A DNA stretch of 64,000 nucleotides from an uncultured Lachnospiraceae bacterium (lineage in GTDB: Bacteria; Bacillota; Clostridia; Lachnospirales; Lachnospiraceae), in assembly GCA_900548905.1 (NCBI GenBank), contig URMK01000024.1:1-64000 (forward strand), given 5' to 3'. The stretch's first letter is position 1; each line of letters opens with the position of its first letter. Made by a program: the position numbers and the translations under genes. This document shows, piece by piece, positions 51,312-63,300 of the stretch. Below the pieces are notes generated by a model that saw only the letters and a program-made list of their open reading frames with translations, was not told where the DNA came from and did no database searches.

Positions 51312-51800
51312 CTACTCAATTATTACGCCATTAAAATCCTTAGCTTCTCCCCAACCGGTATATTTTGTATATGTCACATATTTGCCGTTTTCTATATATA
51401 ACATAGCTTCTATTTCACCAGTTTTTGGATTTATAAAGTTTCCGAAACCCTGTTCTTCGAAAACCGTATCTACATCTGCATTACCGCTCAAAACCATAAT
51501 AGCCTTGGCACCTACCGGAATATCTGAAATATCATCATTCGTCCAGCCCATTTTTCTCTCATAGGTCATTACTATAATTTCCAAATTAGCATCAGGCTTA
51601 CTATACTCCAAAAGTAACTCTGCTTGTAACGCTTTATATGTGCTTGTTGCATTTACAAGGAGTTGTTTATCTTTAGCTTTTTCAATATATCTAAACATGC
51701 CTGGTATAAGTATAGCTAATAGAATGCCTAGTATAACTATTGTAACTATCATTTCGATTAAGGTGAAGCCATATTTTAAATAATTTTTCTTTTCTTTCAC
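51312..51800 (-). CDS. Type IV prepilin (second major-type pilin)
   Basis: Prepilin of 162 residues from the GTG at 51800, which has GGAG six bases upstream; a TTG 12 bases earlier lacks this. The class III signal is short and basic, cleaved at G11|F12 in KYGFTLIEMIV, with Glu at mature +5. The hydrophobic helix and the run FRYIEKAKDKQLLVNA are nearly the same as in the adjacent pilin, so the two arose by duplication. Processed by PilD and inserted in the pilus fibre. The C-terminal domain differs and ends with GWGEAKDFNGVIIE. Confidence 0.9.
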   Translation of the reverse strand: MKEKKNYLKYGFTLIEMIVTIVILGILLAILIPGMFRYIEKAKDKQLLVNATSTYKALQAELLLEYSKPDANLEIIVMTYERKMGWTNDDISDIPVGAKAIMVLSGNADVDTVFEEQGFGNFINPKTGEIEAMLYIENGKYVTYTKYTGWGEAKDFNGVIIE

Positions 51801-51833
51801 ATTAGGCTCCAATAATAGTTATTCTTAAGACCT

Positions 51834-52292
51834 TTAATTTGTTATTGTAGTAGGTTCCAGCCAAGCGCCATCTTTCATTTCAACTGACTTTTTACCGAGA
51901 GTATAAGTCATAGCTTGTATACTTCCCTTATCATCAATAGCCGTAACCGTTGCAGTTCCATTTTTAGGAATATCTATAGTTACAGTATCACCTGAACCTG
52001 GAACAGCAACCGCAACTCCATTTGCATCGTATTGATAAGTTCGTTTAAAGGTATCCTGTACATCATTAACAGAAATACCGTTTCTACCATATACTTCCTG
52101 AGCTGCCATTTGAATATCCAAATATGCAGTTCTTGCATCAACAAGCAACTGTTTGTCTTTCGCTTTATCAATATACTTAAACATACCAGGGACTAATATC
52201 GCCAGCAAAATACCAATAATAACAATAACAACAATCATTTCGACCAGCGTAAATCCCTTTTTATCTTTTTTCAATCTTTCCATCAACTTCAT
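51834..52292 (-). CDS. pilA: Type IV prepilin, probable major pilin
   Basis: Prepilin of 152 residues. The ATG at 52292 has AAGGG seven bases upstream. The processing site is G13|F14 (KKGFTLVEMIV) with Glu at mature +5. The helix is followed by a beta domain with a GSGDTV-type loop. No Cys pair is present, unlike many Gram-negative pilins. It is the first gene after a strong promoter and a leader of about 300 nt, which fits the most highly expressed subunit. Paralogous with the next gene across the N-terminal 50 residues (KAKDKQLLV shared). Which of the two forms most of the fibre is not known. Confidence 0.92.
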   Translation of the reverse strand: MKLMERLKKDKKGFTLVEMIVVIVIIGILLAILVPGMFKYIDKAKDKQLLVDARTAYLDIQMAAQEVYGRNGISVNDVQDTFKRTYQYDANGVAVAVPGSGDTVTIDIPKNGTATVTAIDDKGSIQAMTYTLGKKSVEMKDGAWLEPTTITN

Positions 52293-52298
52293 AATCAA

Positions 52299-52606
52299 AC
52301 CCTTCTTTTCTTCATATTTTTATGTATTACTCAAAACCTATCTACCTGCAGAATCTGTATTCCCATGCCTTTATCATAATATATCTGGCATATTGCGTAC
52401 AATCCTCCTAAGGCAGTTATTACGGATATCCCATATCCGTTCCCTGTTTTCTGCCTCCTTCGCTCATAATCTATGGATTTTCCAAACCCGTTACCAATAA
52501 GTTTCCGTACTGTGGATATTCTCATATTATGAATGAAGGTATCAGTAATTGGTTCTATCCTGCTGTTTTCTTTAATATACCGGTCATTACATATAAGAAT
52601 CCTAGT
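52299..52606 (-). promoter_or_regulatory. Long 5' leader of the pilin genes
   Basis: From the predicted start near 52606 to the pilin start is about 310 nt, all transcribed and without a good ribosome site. It contains a perfect 8-bp hairpin (52421-52428 with 52432-52439) and other weaker stems. One minus-strand frame is open for about 90 codons with text such as KTGNGYGI near 52430. It does not match the c-di-GMP-I or -II riboswitch cores I know. The gene-free stretch continues through the promoter to 52733, an AT-rich zone with no other feature. Confidence 0.5.
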
Positions 52607-52612
52607 ATCATT

Positions 52613-52641
52613 AATATAAGCTTTTCGACATTACTTGTCAA
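52613..52641 (-). promoter_or_regulatory. Promoter of the major pilin genes
   Basis: -35 TTGACA (52636-52641), 17-nt spacer, -10 TATATT (52613-52618). Near-consensus, so high expression is expected. Confidence 0.85.
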
Positions 52642-52733
52642 CATTTCCTGTTTTTTTCTACAAATATACGAAATATTATTAATGTTTTATAAATTTAGCA
52701 CTTTAATTGGCATAATTAACACTTTACTGTTTA

Positions 52734-53444
52734 TTAATATTCATTTTTAACAACATTAATGTCACCAGCATCCATATTACGGCACTTCACCACCCGGCTA
52801 ATTGTTTGAGGGCTGTAATGTGTTTTGGAATTTTCCAAAGTAACTGTAATGCGGATTATATTTTTATCCTCTTCTACCTTTTCTATTTTCAGCTCTGTCA
52901 ATTGGGTTCCCATGTATGACGGCTTTCCATAGTACCAATTGGTGTACTCTATACTATCTGCAGCTGTTGTACCTGTTTCGGGGTCCACTGTTTTTGTGCA
53001 ATAACGCAGAAGGAGCATTTCATCCATAATCCCGCTCTCGTCCAAACCGGCTCGCTCCGTTTCGGGCAGTATATCCCCCAACATCCCCACAGACACTTGT
53101 ATGCCTTCTTCATTCAGGAACACAGCGCTGTCATGCCTGCTGCCGTCCGGATCCTGATGCTGCCGGATATACAAGGCATATTTTTTTTCTTCATCCGCTG
53201 CGCTTTCCTCCAAAGGAGTAAATTTCCTGCCCTGTCCGTCTGCAATTTCTCCTGTAGCCTTTGTCAAGAGGATATCCGCTACATTCTGGGCTGTGGAAAT
53301 ACTTTTTACCCTTGCAAATACATGCATGAAAGAAGACATGACAGCAGTGGCGGATACCATAAAGATTCCGATGAGGACGAAGGTAACTATCAGTTCTATA
53401 AGCGTATAGCCTTTTTTATTCCGCAGTTTTTTCCAAATCCCCAT
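52734..53444 (-). CDS. Minor pseudopilin, PilW-like
   Basis: Prepilin of 236 residues. Processing site G12|Y13 in NKKGYTLIELIV, with Glu at +5. The mature part is longer than the major pilins, with a C-terminal beta domain. The order next to PilV- and PilX-like genes matches the minor-pilin cluster that initiates assembly in other type IV pilus systems. AAGGA lies nine bases before the ATG, and the gap to the preceding gene is five bases. Confidence 0.82.
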   Translation of the reverse strand: MGIWKKLRNKKGYTLIELIVTFVLIGIFMVSATAVMSSFMHVFARVKSISTAQNVADILLTKATGEIADGQGRKFTPLEESAADEEKKYALYIRQHQDPDGSRHDSAVFLNEEGIQVSVGMLGDILPETERAGLDESGIMDEMLLLRYCTKTVDPETGTTAADSIEYTNWYYGKPSYMGTQLTELKIEKVEEDKNIIRITVTLENSKTHYSPQTISRVVKCRNMDAGDINVVKNEY

Positions 53445-53449
53445 TTTCT

Positions 53450-53812
53450 TCAGTCCTTATCAAAATAGTAATACTCGTAGCTGATACCATCTTCCGTATA
53501 TGTTTTGGCATATCCCCGGGAATTGTTTATCCGTAATTCCATACCGCTCCCTTTTATGGGAACAAGCGTATAGTTCTGGGATACCAGGCTCCCCTTCTCC
53601 CCTGTTTTATAATATTCCTCCACGGCATTCTCAATTACCTTCCTTTTTGCCCCGGATTCATTGATCAGTTTCAGGGAAACTGTTGTGGAGGTGGTCATCA
53701 TCAGAATACCCAGCATAAGGATAGAAAAAGCTACTACTACAGATACAATAGAGGTACCCTTTGTATCCGCTACCGCTTTTTTGTATCTTATTATGATTTT
53801 ACAAATATCCAT
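53450..53812 (-). CDS. Minor pseudopilin, PilV/GspI-position, without Glu5
   Basis: Small prepilin of 120 residues. The predicted processing site is G19|T20 (DTKGTSIVSVVVAF), but position +5 is Ser instead of Glu. A hydrophobic helix and a short, basic C-terminal domain follow. Lack of Glu5 is a feature of the terminal GspK-type pseudopilin, which caps the fibre. Its start overlaps the end of the PilX-like gene by 22 bases; AGGAGG precedes its ATG. It is part of the tip complex module encoded with the giant prepilin. Confidence 0.72.
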   Translation of the reverse strand: MDICKIIIRYKKAVADTKGTSIVSVVVAFSILMLGILMMTTSTTVSLKLINESGAKRKVIENAVEEYYKTGEKGSLVSQNYTLVPIKGSGMELRINNSRGYAKTYTEDGISYEYYYFDKD

Positions 53813-54399
53813 TTTGTAGCCTCCTCCTTTATAACAAGAAGCTTATATTTTTGCCGGATGTGGTAGCTGTCATTTCCTTTGCTGCAGGTAACTGTCGTAT
53901 AAAGAAACAGATCGCCATATTTTAATGCTTCCTCTGACTTCTCTTTCCTGTTATTCCATTCATCCGCATCCAAACCGGTTTCATTACCATAATAAACCGT
54001 TATGGTAATATCATATCCGCGTATGGTATCTTTTACCGCTTTCCCATTATCAAACTGGGGCTGGAATTCCCATACCATGCCTTCCTTCCCTGTATACCAG
54101 CAGAAATCAAAAGATGTGTCGCTGAGAAGTAAATTTTTCATATCTTCCTGGAATTGGGTAACCCGCGCAGTATCCGTCAAATCCTTTGCCATCATTTCGC
54201 TGAAGCTTTCCGCAGCGATGCGGCAGCGGGTAAGGGCGGCATTTTTCTTCAGGGATCCAGTTACTGCGGATACAGACAGAAGGAGGGCAAGGGAAAGCGC
54301 CGTGAAAAGAAACATGAGGCAAACCACAACTATCATGGCATCTCCCTTTTTATTTATCCGTTTGCTCCCGTCACTCCTCTTTCTTTTCTTATCCCACAT
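53791..54399 (-). CDS. Minor pseudopilin, PilX/GspK-like, without Glu5
   Basis: Protein of 202 residues. A long basic leader ends at the probable cleavage site G19|D20 (NKKGDAMIVVVCLM). The +5 residue is Val, not Glu. A hydrophobic helix of about 25 residues and an alpha/beta domain follow. The AGGAG ribosome site lies within the last codons of the giant prepilin gene, and the frames overlap by 11 bases, so translation is probably coupled to it. The PilX/GspK analogy is by position, leader and missing Glu5, not by a clear sequence match. Confidence 0.72.
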   Translation of the reverse strand: MWDKKRKRSDGSKRINKKGDAMIVVVCLMFLFTALSLALLLSVSAVTGSLKKNAALTRCRIAAESFSEMMAKDLTDTARVTQFQEDMKNLLLSDTSFDFCWYTGKEGMVWEFQPQFDNGKAVKDTIRGYDITITVYYGNETGLDADEWNNRKEKSEEALKYGDLFLYTTVTCSKGNDSYHIRQKYKLLVIKEEATKWIFVKS

Positions 54400-57300
54400 G
54401 GCCCGGCTCCTCCTTCTTTATTCCGTCTGCCGGCCTGGTTCCGTTCCCGGCATAGGAGCCGGGGAGAGCCGCAGTTTGTGTATATATCTGCGGTTTCGGT
54501 TCTTCCCCCCGGGGCTCTGTCTGGTGATCGTACTCCATACGGCCTTCAGGATCCGTATGGCTCCGGGATTCCGTATGACTTTGGGACTCCGTATAACTCT
54601 GGGACTCTGTCTGACTTTCATACTCTGTCCGGTTCTGGGACTCTGACTCACTTTCAGGCGCCGTATGGCTTTCTGTAGATGCTTCCGTTTCGGTGCCGGT
54701 TTCGGTGCCAGTGTCGGTTTCGGTGCCGGTTTCCGTTTCTTTTTCCGGAACCGTTCCTGTGCTTGTATGGGACTCGGATTCCTGTTCTTCCTCCATGCCG
54801 GTTTCAGTCTCGATTGAGTTGTCCGATACAGAATCCGTTTTTTCTTTAGCAGGCAGGCTGTTACCCGATAAGGTGTTTTTTCCATTGACAAAAGCTGTCG
54901 TAGTATCGTCTTTACGAAGTATTACCGGAACTTTGCCGTCTTGTACTGTAAATATTGGTTTACCGCCAAGTTCACCGCTATTCCATGATCCTAGAATTTC
55001 ATCCAACGTTTTGTCGGTTTCCCCCTTTTCCCATGACAGTGATTCCGGTTTATCCTGCTCCCCTGTACGAACAAAAAACACTGTGTCTGAATTCACACAG
55101 GCACTGTCTGCCCCGAAGGTTTGTTGTACGGAAATCGCCGAAGTAAACAAATATTGGAATTCCTCCCCTTCCTTTGTACCATAAACTTTGCTGATATCCG
55201 GCAGGATAAGGCTGCACCTGAATATATTTACTCCATCCTTTTTATCATTAACAATCCTGAGTCTGGCCGAATGCTTTGACGCAGTATTCTCCCACGGCCA
55301 TGCAGCATCGAAGCAAATAGAATCCAGGTTTCCTTCGTAGATATTATCCTGTTGTTCTTGCATGATTATCTCCGTATTGCCTACTTTAACCACAGGTACT
55401 TTTCCTTCCGCAAAATCTACGGAAACCTTATGGCTATTCCCTGATAAATCTTTGATTTCAATGAGGCAGGTCCCTTCCTCATATTTCCAATCCCACACGA
55501 ATGTTTCCCTGTAAGCAGAATGCACTCCGATATTCTCTTCCGTATCTTCTCTCACTAGCGAAGCAACATTCGGTTTCACTTTCGGAAGCTTCACAATCTG
55601 ATAACCGGACCAAACGGAACTGATGCTTTCCTCCTGCGTAGCCCTGTACCGGATAACCAGATATTTCCCGGCAAGCTCTGTACTCCAGCCTGTTAAATTG
55701 TCTTTATTTAATGCAAACGCAACCGTACCCGATGATGCCGGCGATACTACAACACATAGCTGATCCGTATTCGGCGCCAGCGGCTGGGCAGTTATTACTC
55801 CGCTCTCATCCAGGAAATCGGGATTTATGGTTCCGTCTGTCATAATAAAATCATTTCCTTCATAGCTTTCAGCATAAACGGCAGCTTCCAGTTTATACTC
55901 ACCGGAAAGTCCACTGCCCTGAAGGACATATTCCATGGAAAGCTTATCAAAAGCGTCCTCTGGATATTTGGATCCGTCGGTAATCTTTCCGCCGTTTTCA
56001 TCTGTCAGATCCGTTTTTATATCTGCGGGCAATTCCAGGCGCACAGGTATCTTCACCCTGTAATGCCGGCCTTCTGTGGAATCGCGGTATACCTCATTTC
56101 CATCCGTGGCTATTGCATTGACATACAGTTCCACTTCCCAGCCGCTGAAAGGTTCCAGGCTAAAGTTTTCTTCTTTGTTTTCACTATAATTTTTATCATA
56201 GCTTGGGTCATAAGGTTCTATTGCTTTTTTTCTTACGGAAAGAGATACTTTATAGCCTGTAAGTTTTCCTGAAGCATCGTTGAGGGTCTCCACAGAAGCA
56301 TCTCCATAAGCCTTTTTCAGCTTCTCCTCCAGCTCCTGCGCCTCTTTCTCTTCCTCCTCCCCGCAGGAAACCTGGGCATACAGCCTGTATTCCTTCAGAT
56401 AGCTGCGCTGCGGTTCTTCTAATATACGGTTCCAGTAAATATCGTAATTCAGTTCGTCCTGTGACGTAAGCTGTACGGTTCCCCAGGTAATCACGGGAAG
56501 CTTCCTGTAATATTCCCTTACGGATTTACTGTACAGTTTATCAACTACCTGCCTTGTCCCGCCAAAAGAATCCGTTATCTCCTTTTGGATCCCCAGTCTG
56601 GTAACCTCCAGCCGCACGGTCTTATAGTTATCCTCCCAGCCGGACCCGGTTATGGTAAGGCTTGTCTGTTCTGTTTCCTTCAGGCTTTCCAGACAAACCT
56701 CACTGTTATCTTCCCGGATGCCCATCAGTTTTACCTGATATCCGGCACCGCCGTCTCTTTGTCTGCCGTCCCAGCGGAAGGTTGTTGTATCACCGTTTTG
56801 TTCGTATTCCTCCGAAATAACCGGAGCAGGCTGTTTTAAGTCATTTAACTTAATGGTTTGTTCCGCATATTGCTTCGATGAAGCAGCCGGATCCTTCAGA
56901 TAAAATCTGGTATACACATTATATAATGGTTCTCCGTCACTTTGGGCACCGACACGTTCTATTACATAGCCACTGTTAACCTTATATTTGATTTTGTTTT
57001 TTGCATTTCCACTCCTATCCATCAAAGTAAAAGTTCCATTCTTGGTAAGATAGGTCCCATTTGAAACCAACTGCTCTGCTGTAAGGGGCTGTTCATTCAA
57101 TGGTTTCCTGCTTCCCAGGTAACAAGCGGCTGTTTCCGACAGATTTCCGTCTGTCCCTGTCAATGTGTTTCCTGATGCATAGGCATACGTCCTGACCTTG
57201 ATGTTATCCATTTCCGAATACAGGCCTTCTGCCTGGTACTCTGCCAGTAACAGGTTCACGTCTGAAATACTGCCCGAGGTTATTTCTTCCCTGGCCCTTC

Positions 57301-60300
57301 CCGAAACCGTATCGCTGCTTCCTGCAGCGACTTCTGCACCAAGCTGGGGATCGAACATAACCAGTTCTGTCCGGTATAGGGTACTGCGTCCTTCCGTCAA
57401 ACTCTTAAAAAGCGTATCATAACCCAGGGTATCCGGAGAGGTTCCGGTCAAATAAGGCGTTCCCCTATCCAGGCTGACTTCCGCTACCTGGTCTTTCAGA
57501 TACTCCCCGGTTAACATCCATTGCTCCATGGTAACTACGGGAGATTTTAAGTATTTACTTTCTTCCTCCGGAAACATTTGGAATCCTATCTGCGACTTTT
57601 TCTCCCCGCCAAATTGGATATCCTTGATTTCCATAACCACTTCGCCGTTTTTCATTTGGAATTCTGTACTTAAAAAGCTTGCTTTTTCCTCCCAGATATC
57701 ACCTGTCTGGAGGGTAATAACCAGTCTGCAACCGGCAAATCCGGTCCCTGCTTTGTAGGCCTGTGCATTTTCCAAATGCAGAAACCAGGTACCCGCCGCA
57801 CTGTCCTGTTTTTCCAGATAGATTTCCGGTGCAGGCAGCATAGGCTGCACTTTTATATAGGTATTGTTATTTTCATCCGCATAATATACCTCATCCGAGT
57901 CATATTCTTCCCCGAAAATACTCTTGGCCCTGACGGAGATCCGCAGATACAATCCGGCCCAGTCCATAGAAGGGGTGATAACTGTGTTTGTCCCAGTAGG
58001 GATGTATGCACTGCTTCCCTTGCCTTCTACCTTACTGCTTTCCTTCATTTCGGTATACAAAACAGCCTTTACTTCATACCCATAGGCTTCGTCCATAGAA
58101 TCCCAGGATATATGATACTCGCTGTTTTCTAACTTCACCTGCAATCCCTGCGGCGGGTTCAGTTTTTCCCTGACTCTGTTTTTCCAATGGAGCTGATCAT
58201 CAATCCGCAGATATAATTCTTTGCCGGCTTCGCTCCAGGTACACGGATTTTCAGACATATCCCGGATGAAAGGCACATTGTCGAACCTGCTCTTCCTATA
58301 GGCATTCCAGCTGTCCGCATTCGGGTTTTTCTTTACATACAGGGGTTCTGCAATCCCTCTTTTCTGTGCTTCTTCCGGAGGCGTTTGCGTGTTATCCACA
58401 TAGATATCCCATATGGAGTAATAATCCAGATCATGAAACTCTGCTTCCTCGTATCCGTTTAAATGGATCGTAATGGATTCCACTTTTTCATTCCGCCATC
58501 CCTGCGAATCCTTCAGGGATACCATTTCGCAATCCTCCAAGGATGCTCCCGCGTCTTTGTTTCCCCCGGCTTTTCCCTTCCAAAAATCGCTTCCGTCAGC
58601 CGGTTTGAGATCTACGGTTTCTCCGCCTTCATAAGCTACGGTAAGTGTAAATTGAACCGTCCTTTCGCTGTCCTGTTCCCGGAACCAGGAAATACGCAGA
58701 TATTCCGTGTTAATAGCGGTATCTTTTCCGTCCTTATCCTTAAAGGTAAGCTTTACACTTGCACCTGCGCTTTTTTTGAGTACTCCCCTGGTCCGGTTAT
58801 CATTATCCGCAATGTTTGCCGCATTGTCAGCCGTTGTCCCGGGATCGGGATACAGGGTAACCGCCATGGTATTTCCGTCAAAGGAAGCAGGCTGCGTAAA
58901 ATAATAGTTATTATCGAAAGCGGCAGGACGCAGGGAATCGGAAGCCACCGGATTTTTTAAATCCGACACATTGATGCATTCCGATATCTTCAAATACTTG
59001 TCCGCTTCAAAGGTCCCTTGTTCCTCTTCTGCTGTTTCACCCAGAATGCCATGCATGGTATCGTTTTGGTTTACCGGCTTTCCGTAATTCCGGCAGTCAT
59101 TTACAGAAATCTCTCCCCCGTTTGCCTTCCCGTCCAATACGCCGATAATTCCGCCTGTAACAGATGCATTTCCATCAAGATCAGCCGTATTCACACAATT
59201 GCGTATTAAAAGGGTTCCGTTGGCAATCCCTGAGATCCTGCCTGCCACGCCGGCAGCATGCTTCCCGAATACCGTCCCATGATTTACGCAATTTTCCACC
59301 TGTATCGTAATCCGGCCATCCGCCTGATCCACGATGCCGATAATACCTGCCGTATTATGATCTCCTGTAATAATGCCGTTATTTTCACAGCCCATTATGA
59401 CGGATTCCCCGGAAACCAGTCCCACAATTCCACCGGCTCCCGTAAAGTCCGTCCCTGCTGCCTGTACATTCCCGGAAAACGTACAATTCGTTATATTTCC
59501 CTGGTTTTCTCCCGAAATACCGCCGGCAGCGCCGGAACCGGAGGATATAAGAATCTTCCCTTCCGCTTCGCCCGCATCTATGCTTCCTCTGTTAACACCG
59601 GCAATACCGCCTGCCCGGTACGCATTTCCGGATATCTCCACATCGGCATTGGCCCCGCTGACAGTGCCGGCATTAAAACCGGCGATTCCGCCTGTACAGC
59701 CATCCTCTGTCCTGACGCTTCCTTTCATTGTCAGAGAAAAGGGGTGCTCACCGGTGGAAGTACTGATTTGTCCAAAGTTTTCAGCCGCCAGACCTCCTGC
59801 CATCCGGCTGCCGGTTACAGTCCCGGATACCGTACAGTCCATAATTTTTCCTTCTGCGGTATTCTTCCCTGTAATACCGCCGGCATAGAGTCCCTGGGAT
59901 GTATCCGACAATTTTGCCTGGCACCGGATAACCGTACCGGCATTCACTTCCGTCAGATTTCCGTAATAAGTAGTTCCCAGAGCCTGAGCGGTCACGGTTC
60001 CTTCATTGATACAGTTATCAATGGTCACCTTATTTTGCGCCATACCGATGATTCCGCCGGTATAGGAATAATTGACCGGATCCCCATCGCTGCGAACATA
60101 AGGGGTACCCTTTTCATCATAGGCGAGTACAGCCTGTGTCAGGCCGGCTGCATTCCGGCTGTTTAAAGATGTGAAGTCGGTAGAAGAAATATTTCCTTCC
60201 GAATACACCGAAGCCCGGTTCACCAGGCCGCGCAGTTCAAGACGGGAGTCCCGGGCATTATATCCGATAATCCCCCCGATCATTACACCGCCGCTGACTT

Positions 60301-63300
60301 CCCCCACGCCATTGCTATGGGTTCCCTTCCCGGTATTTGCCGTCGTTTCGCCGGCATCGCCTGTGGTATCCACAAGATACAGTTTACCGGCTCCCGAAAG
60401 ATTCCCGGTATCCTTTTCCCATTGGAGGACAGCCTTCACCGCACCTGTCAGATCTTTCACGTAGGTGCCTGCTATATCAGCCAGGAAGTCCGCTTCTTTC
60501 CGGATACTCTTCCGCCGCATAGCAGAATCGCCCGGTACATATAAAATACGGTTATAGCCGATATACCCTCCTGCTATTCCGCCCACTATTTTGGAATTTC
60601 CATTAAACGCGGCTGTCACTTTTCCCATTTGATTTCCGGTCCGGCACTGGAGATACCAGTCCCGGCCCTCCGCATTATCCATGGCGGCCAGATTCCCTCC
60701 TATCAGACCCCCCACATACCATAAACCCGATATGCAATCCGGTTCCGCCTGAAGCAGCTTATCCGCAGACGCTTCCTCTGTCCCGGAAAAAATAGAATCC
60801 GATACATTACATCCGATCAGACCTCCCACAAAGGCATCCCCGTCCACATAACCGCCTTTCATGTTATATTTTGTCAGATCCAGGACACCATCCACATCGT
60901 TATAGCCAACCAGGCCGCCGACATAGTTTGTACCTACAACAATATCCCCGTTTGTTTTTCCAGAAACCGCCTTCACAAAACCATTGTTATAACCGGCCAG
61001 ACCTCCGGTGCATCCTTCCGTATCGTAATTGATCCAATTCCGGATCGCCGCTATTTGTGTTTCCCCAGCTACATCCGTAAGATCCTTAGTACTGGTACAA
61101 TCCACCAGCTTTCCTGTATTAAAACCGGTTATTCCGCCCGCATATCCGACAAAAGAAACCACAATTCCTTTATTCGTCCAGTTTTGGACGATTCTGGCTT
61201 CCTCATAGTTTTCCAATGGTTCCCGGCTGTTATCCAGGGAAGCATTTGCCCCAAGAATACCTCCTGCATATTCATAGGCAATAATATCCGTTTTATTTTC
61301 TGCGCCTTTACCATCCAGAATCATATTTCCCATGCTTGCATCGTATTCCAGATAGCCGGCAATACCGCCCACATATTTATGACCTTTCAGGGTTCCTCCT
61401 TTGGTCGCGCAATTTTCCAGGGTACTTCCTGCCGTACCATATCCGACAATTCCCCCCATGTAATCGCCGACAAAGTCATCTTCTCCTGCAAAATCACTCG
61501 TTTCCATCGCATAAAAATCTTTGTTCCCCAGTGTACTTTCACAGTTCCTCAGGCTAGCCCCATACGAATAGCCCACAATTCCTCCCAGATAAACAGACAT
61601 TTTCTTCTTGCCCAGATATCCGGTGACAGACCCTTTATTCGTACATTCCTGAATCACGCTGCCGTCAGCGGTCAGCTTGTCGTTTCCAAAACAGGATGCC
61701 CCAATAATGCCGCCCACATAAGAATTCCCGGTAACCGGAACCTCGTTATGCAGCTGTATATAGCCCTTCAGCTGCTGGCCTCTGCCGTCCGTTGTTAGAT
61801 ATGTCTCATCTACTTTGTCCGTATCCAGCAGAAAAAGATCCCCTCCTGTAATTCCTCCCACGAACTGCAATCCTTTGACATAGCTCGCTTCTGCCAGTTC
61901 GTCCTGCGTCATGGCCGCTGTCTCTTCGCTCCGTTTTACGCCAATGCGGGATATGGATCCCAGGTTTACTCCGCAGACCGTGCCTACATAATTCTGCCCT
62001 TCCACTTTCACATCGTAAAAATCCACATTGGAAATCTGACCCTCATTCCATCGGAAAAGGCCCAGTGCATAATTTTTTACCTGTTTATAGTCGGATATCT
62101 TTGCCGTTTTTTCTTCATACAAAGTCAGACCGCGGATCTGATAATTCCCCGGTAAAATACCCTTCCCCGCGGAATAACTGCTGTTTTTATGTAAGACAGG
62201 GGTTGACGGGAACGGCATTCCGTCCGCATTGCTTAGCTGTGTGCTGTACGGCGCCTCCGGATTAACCTGCCATTCTCCCTGCGGCCGTGAAGTATCATAA
62301 AGCTGGTAATGGCCCACAAGGCCGTCTGTTCCGCCCCAGCCGATATCTGCCGTCTGGCTGTAGCTTACCTTTGTCTGCTCCCCGCTGCCGGGAGAGCCGG
62401 CAAGCCCATGAAAGATTTCGGTATAGCGCATATTATATAAATGACGGGCATTTTGTATTTCATATGTTATGTTCTTATTGGCGGTTTCCTTCTTTTTCCC
62501 CATAAACGGATTTTGTCCCGTGTTGGTGGTTTTGGTGTTTGCATTATGAAGATCCACGCCCGCGCAGGCCTGGACATAGATGCTTTCCGTATCAAAAGGG
62601 ATTCCAAAGGACGCATCATTCGCTCCCATAAAACGGAGAATACCCGTAGTATTCACATAAAAACCGGAATCCAGAAGGGTCTGGTAGCTTTCCTTTCCCT
62701 CCACCGTAGTCGCATATTTTTCATCCAATATTTCCGAAGCCTGCAAATCCACCGCATCCAGTACAATACAGATTTCTTTGCTTTGGTTAACGGTTATCTG
62801 AAGCGGATATTCCTTAGGAATATTCTCAACCCCGTTTTCATTGAATTTAGCCACCTTAACCATAGCGGTATGGGTGGTCGCCGTATTATTGTCATTATCT
62901 CCCAGATCACTTCCCTTGATATAAAAAGAAAGCCGTTTTTTATGTGCGGCATCATATACTTCAAAGCCATAATTATATTTCAGCATAAACCGTTCATATT
63001 TTGGGGACAGTTTCAGACGGAGGACAAGCATTTCTTCGTTATCCAGAGACGCTTTCTGGAAAGAAGGCTTACCATAGCTTTCTAAAGGGGCCTGTTCGGA
63101 AAGCACCGTATCATAATATCCCAGCAGTTGTTTTTTACGAAGTCCTTCGTCTTCACGGATGCGGGAATTTATCCCCATTGTCACGCCGTCCGATCCGTCA
63201 TCCTCCGAATAATTAAAAGAAGTAACCCGATCCGAATAGCTCAGGGAATAAACCGCGCCCTCCCCCGGATCAAATTCCAGCCGGATAGCAGCCTCAAATA

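Noticed and set aside
52320..52606. c-di-GMP-I or c-di-GMP-II riboswitch
   Set aside because: The expected core strings (for example GCAAAGCC-type or GGGTTTAAATTGGGCAC-type text) are not found. The leader may still be regulatory, so it is kept as an open finding instead.
61055..61798. Plus-strand frame of 247 codons opposite the giant prepilin
   Set aside because: The periodic Gly-rich minus-strand coding leaves few stops on the other strand. No ribosome site or domain supports it.
59100..62000. Possible CRISPR or tandem DNA repeat array
   Set aside because: The recurring GGIxG text is protein-level GLUG repetition with diverged DNA and irregular spacing, within one continuous reading frame. 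No cas genes are present.
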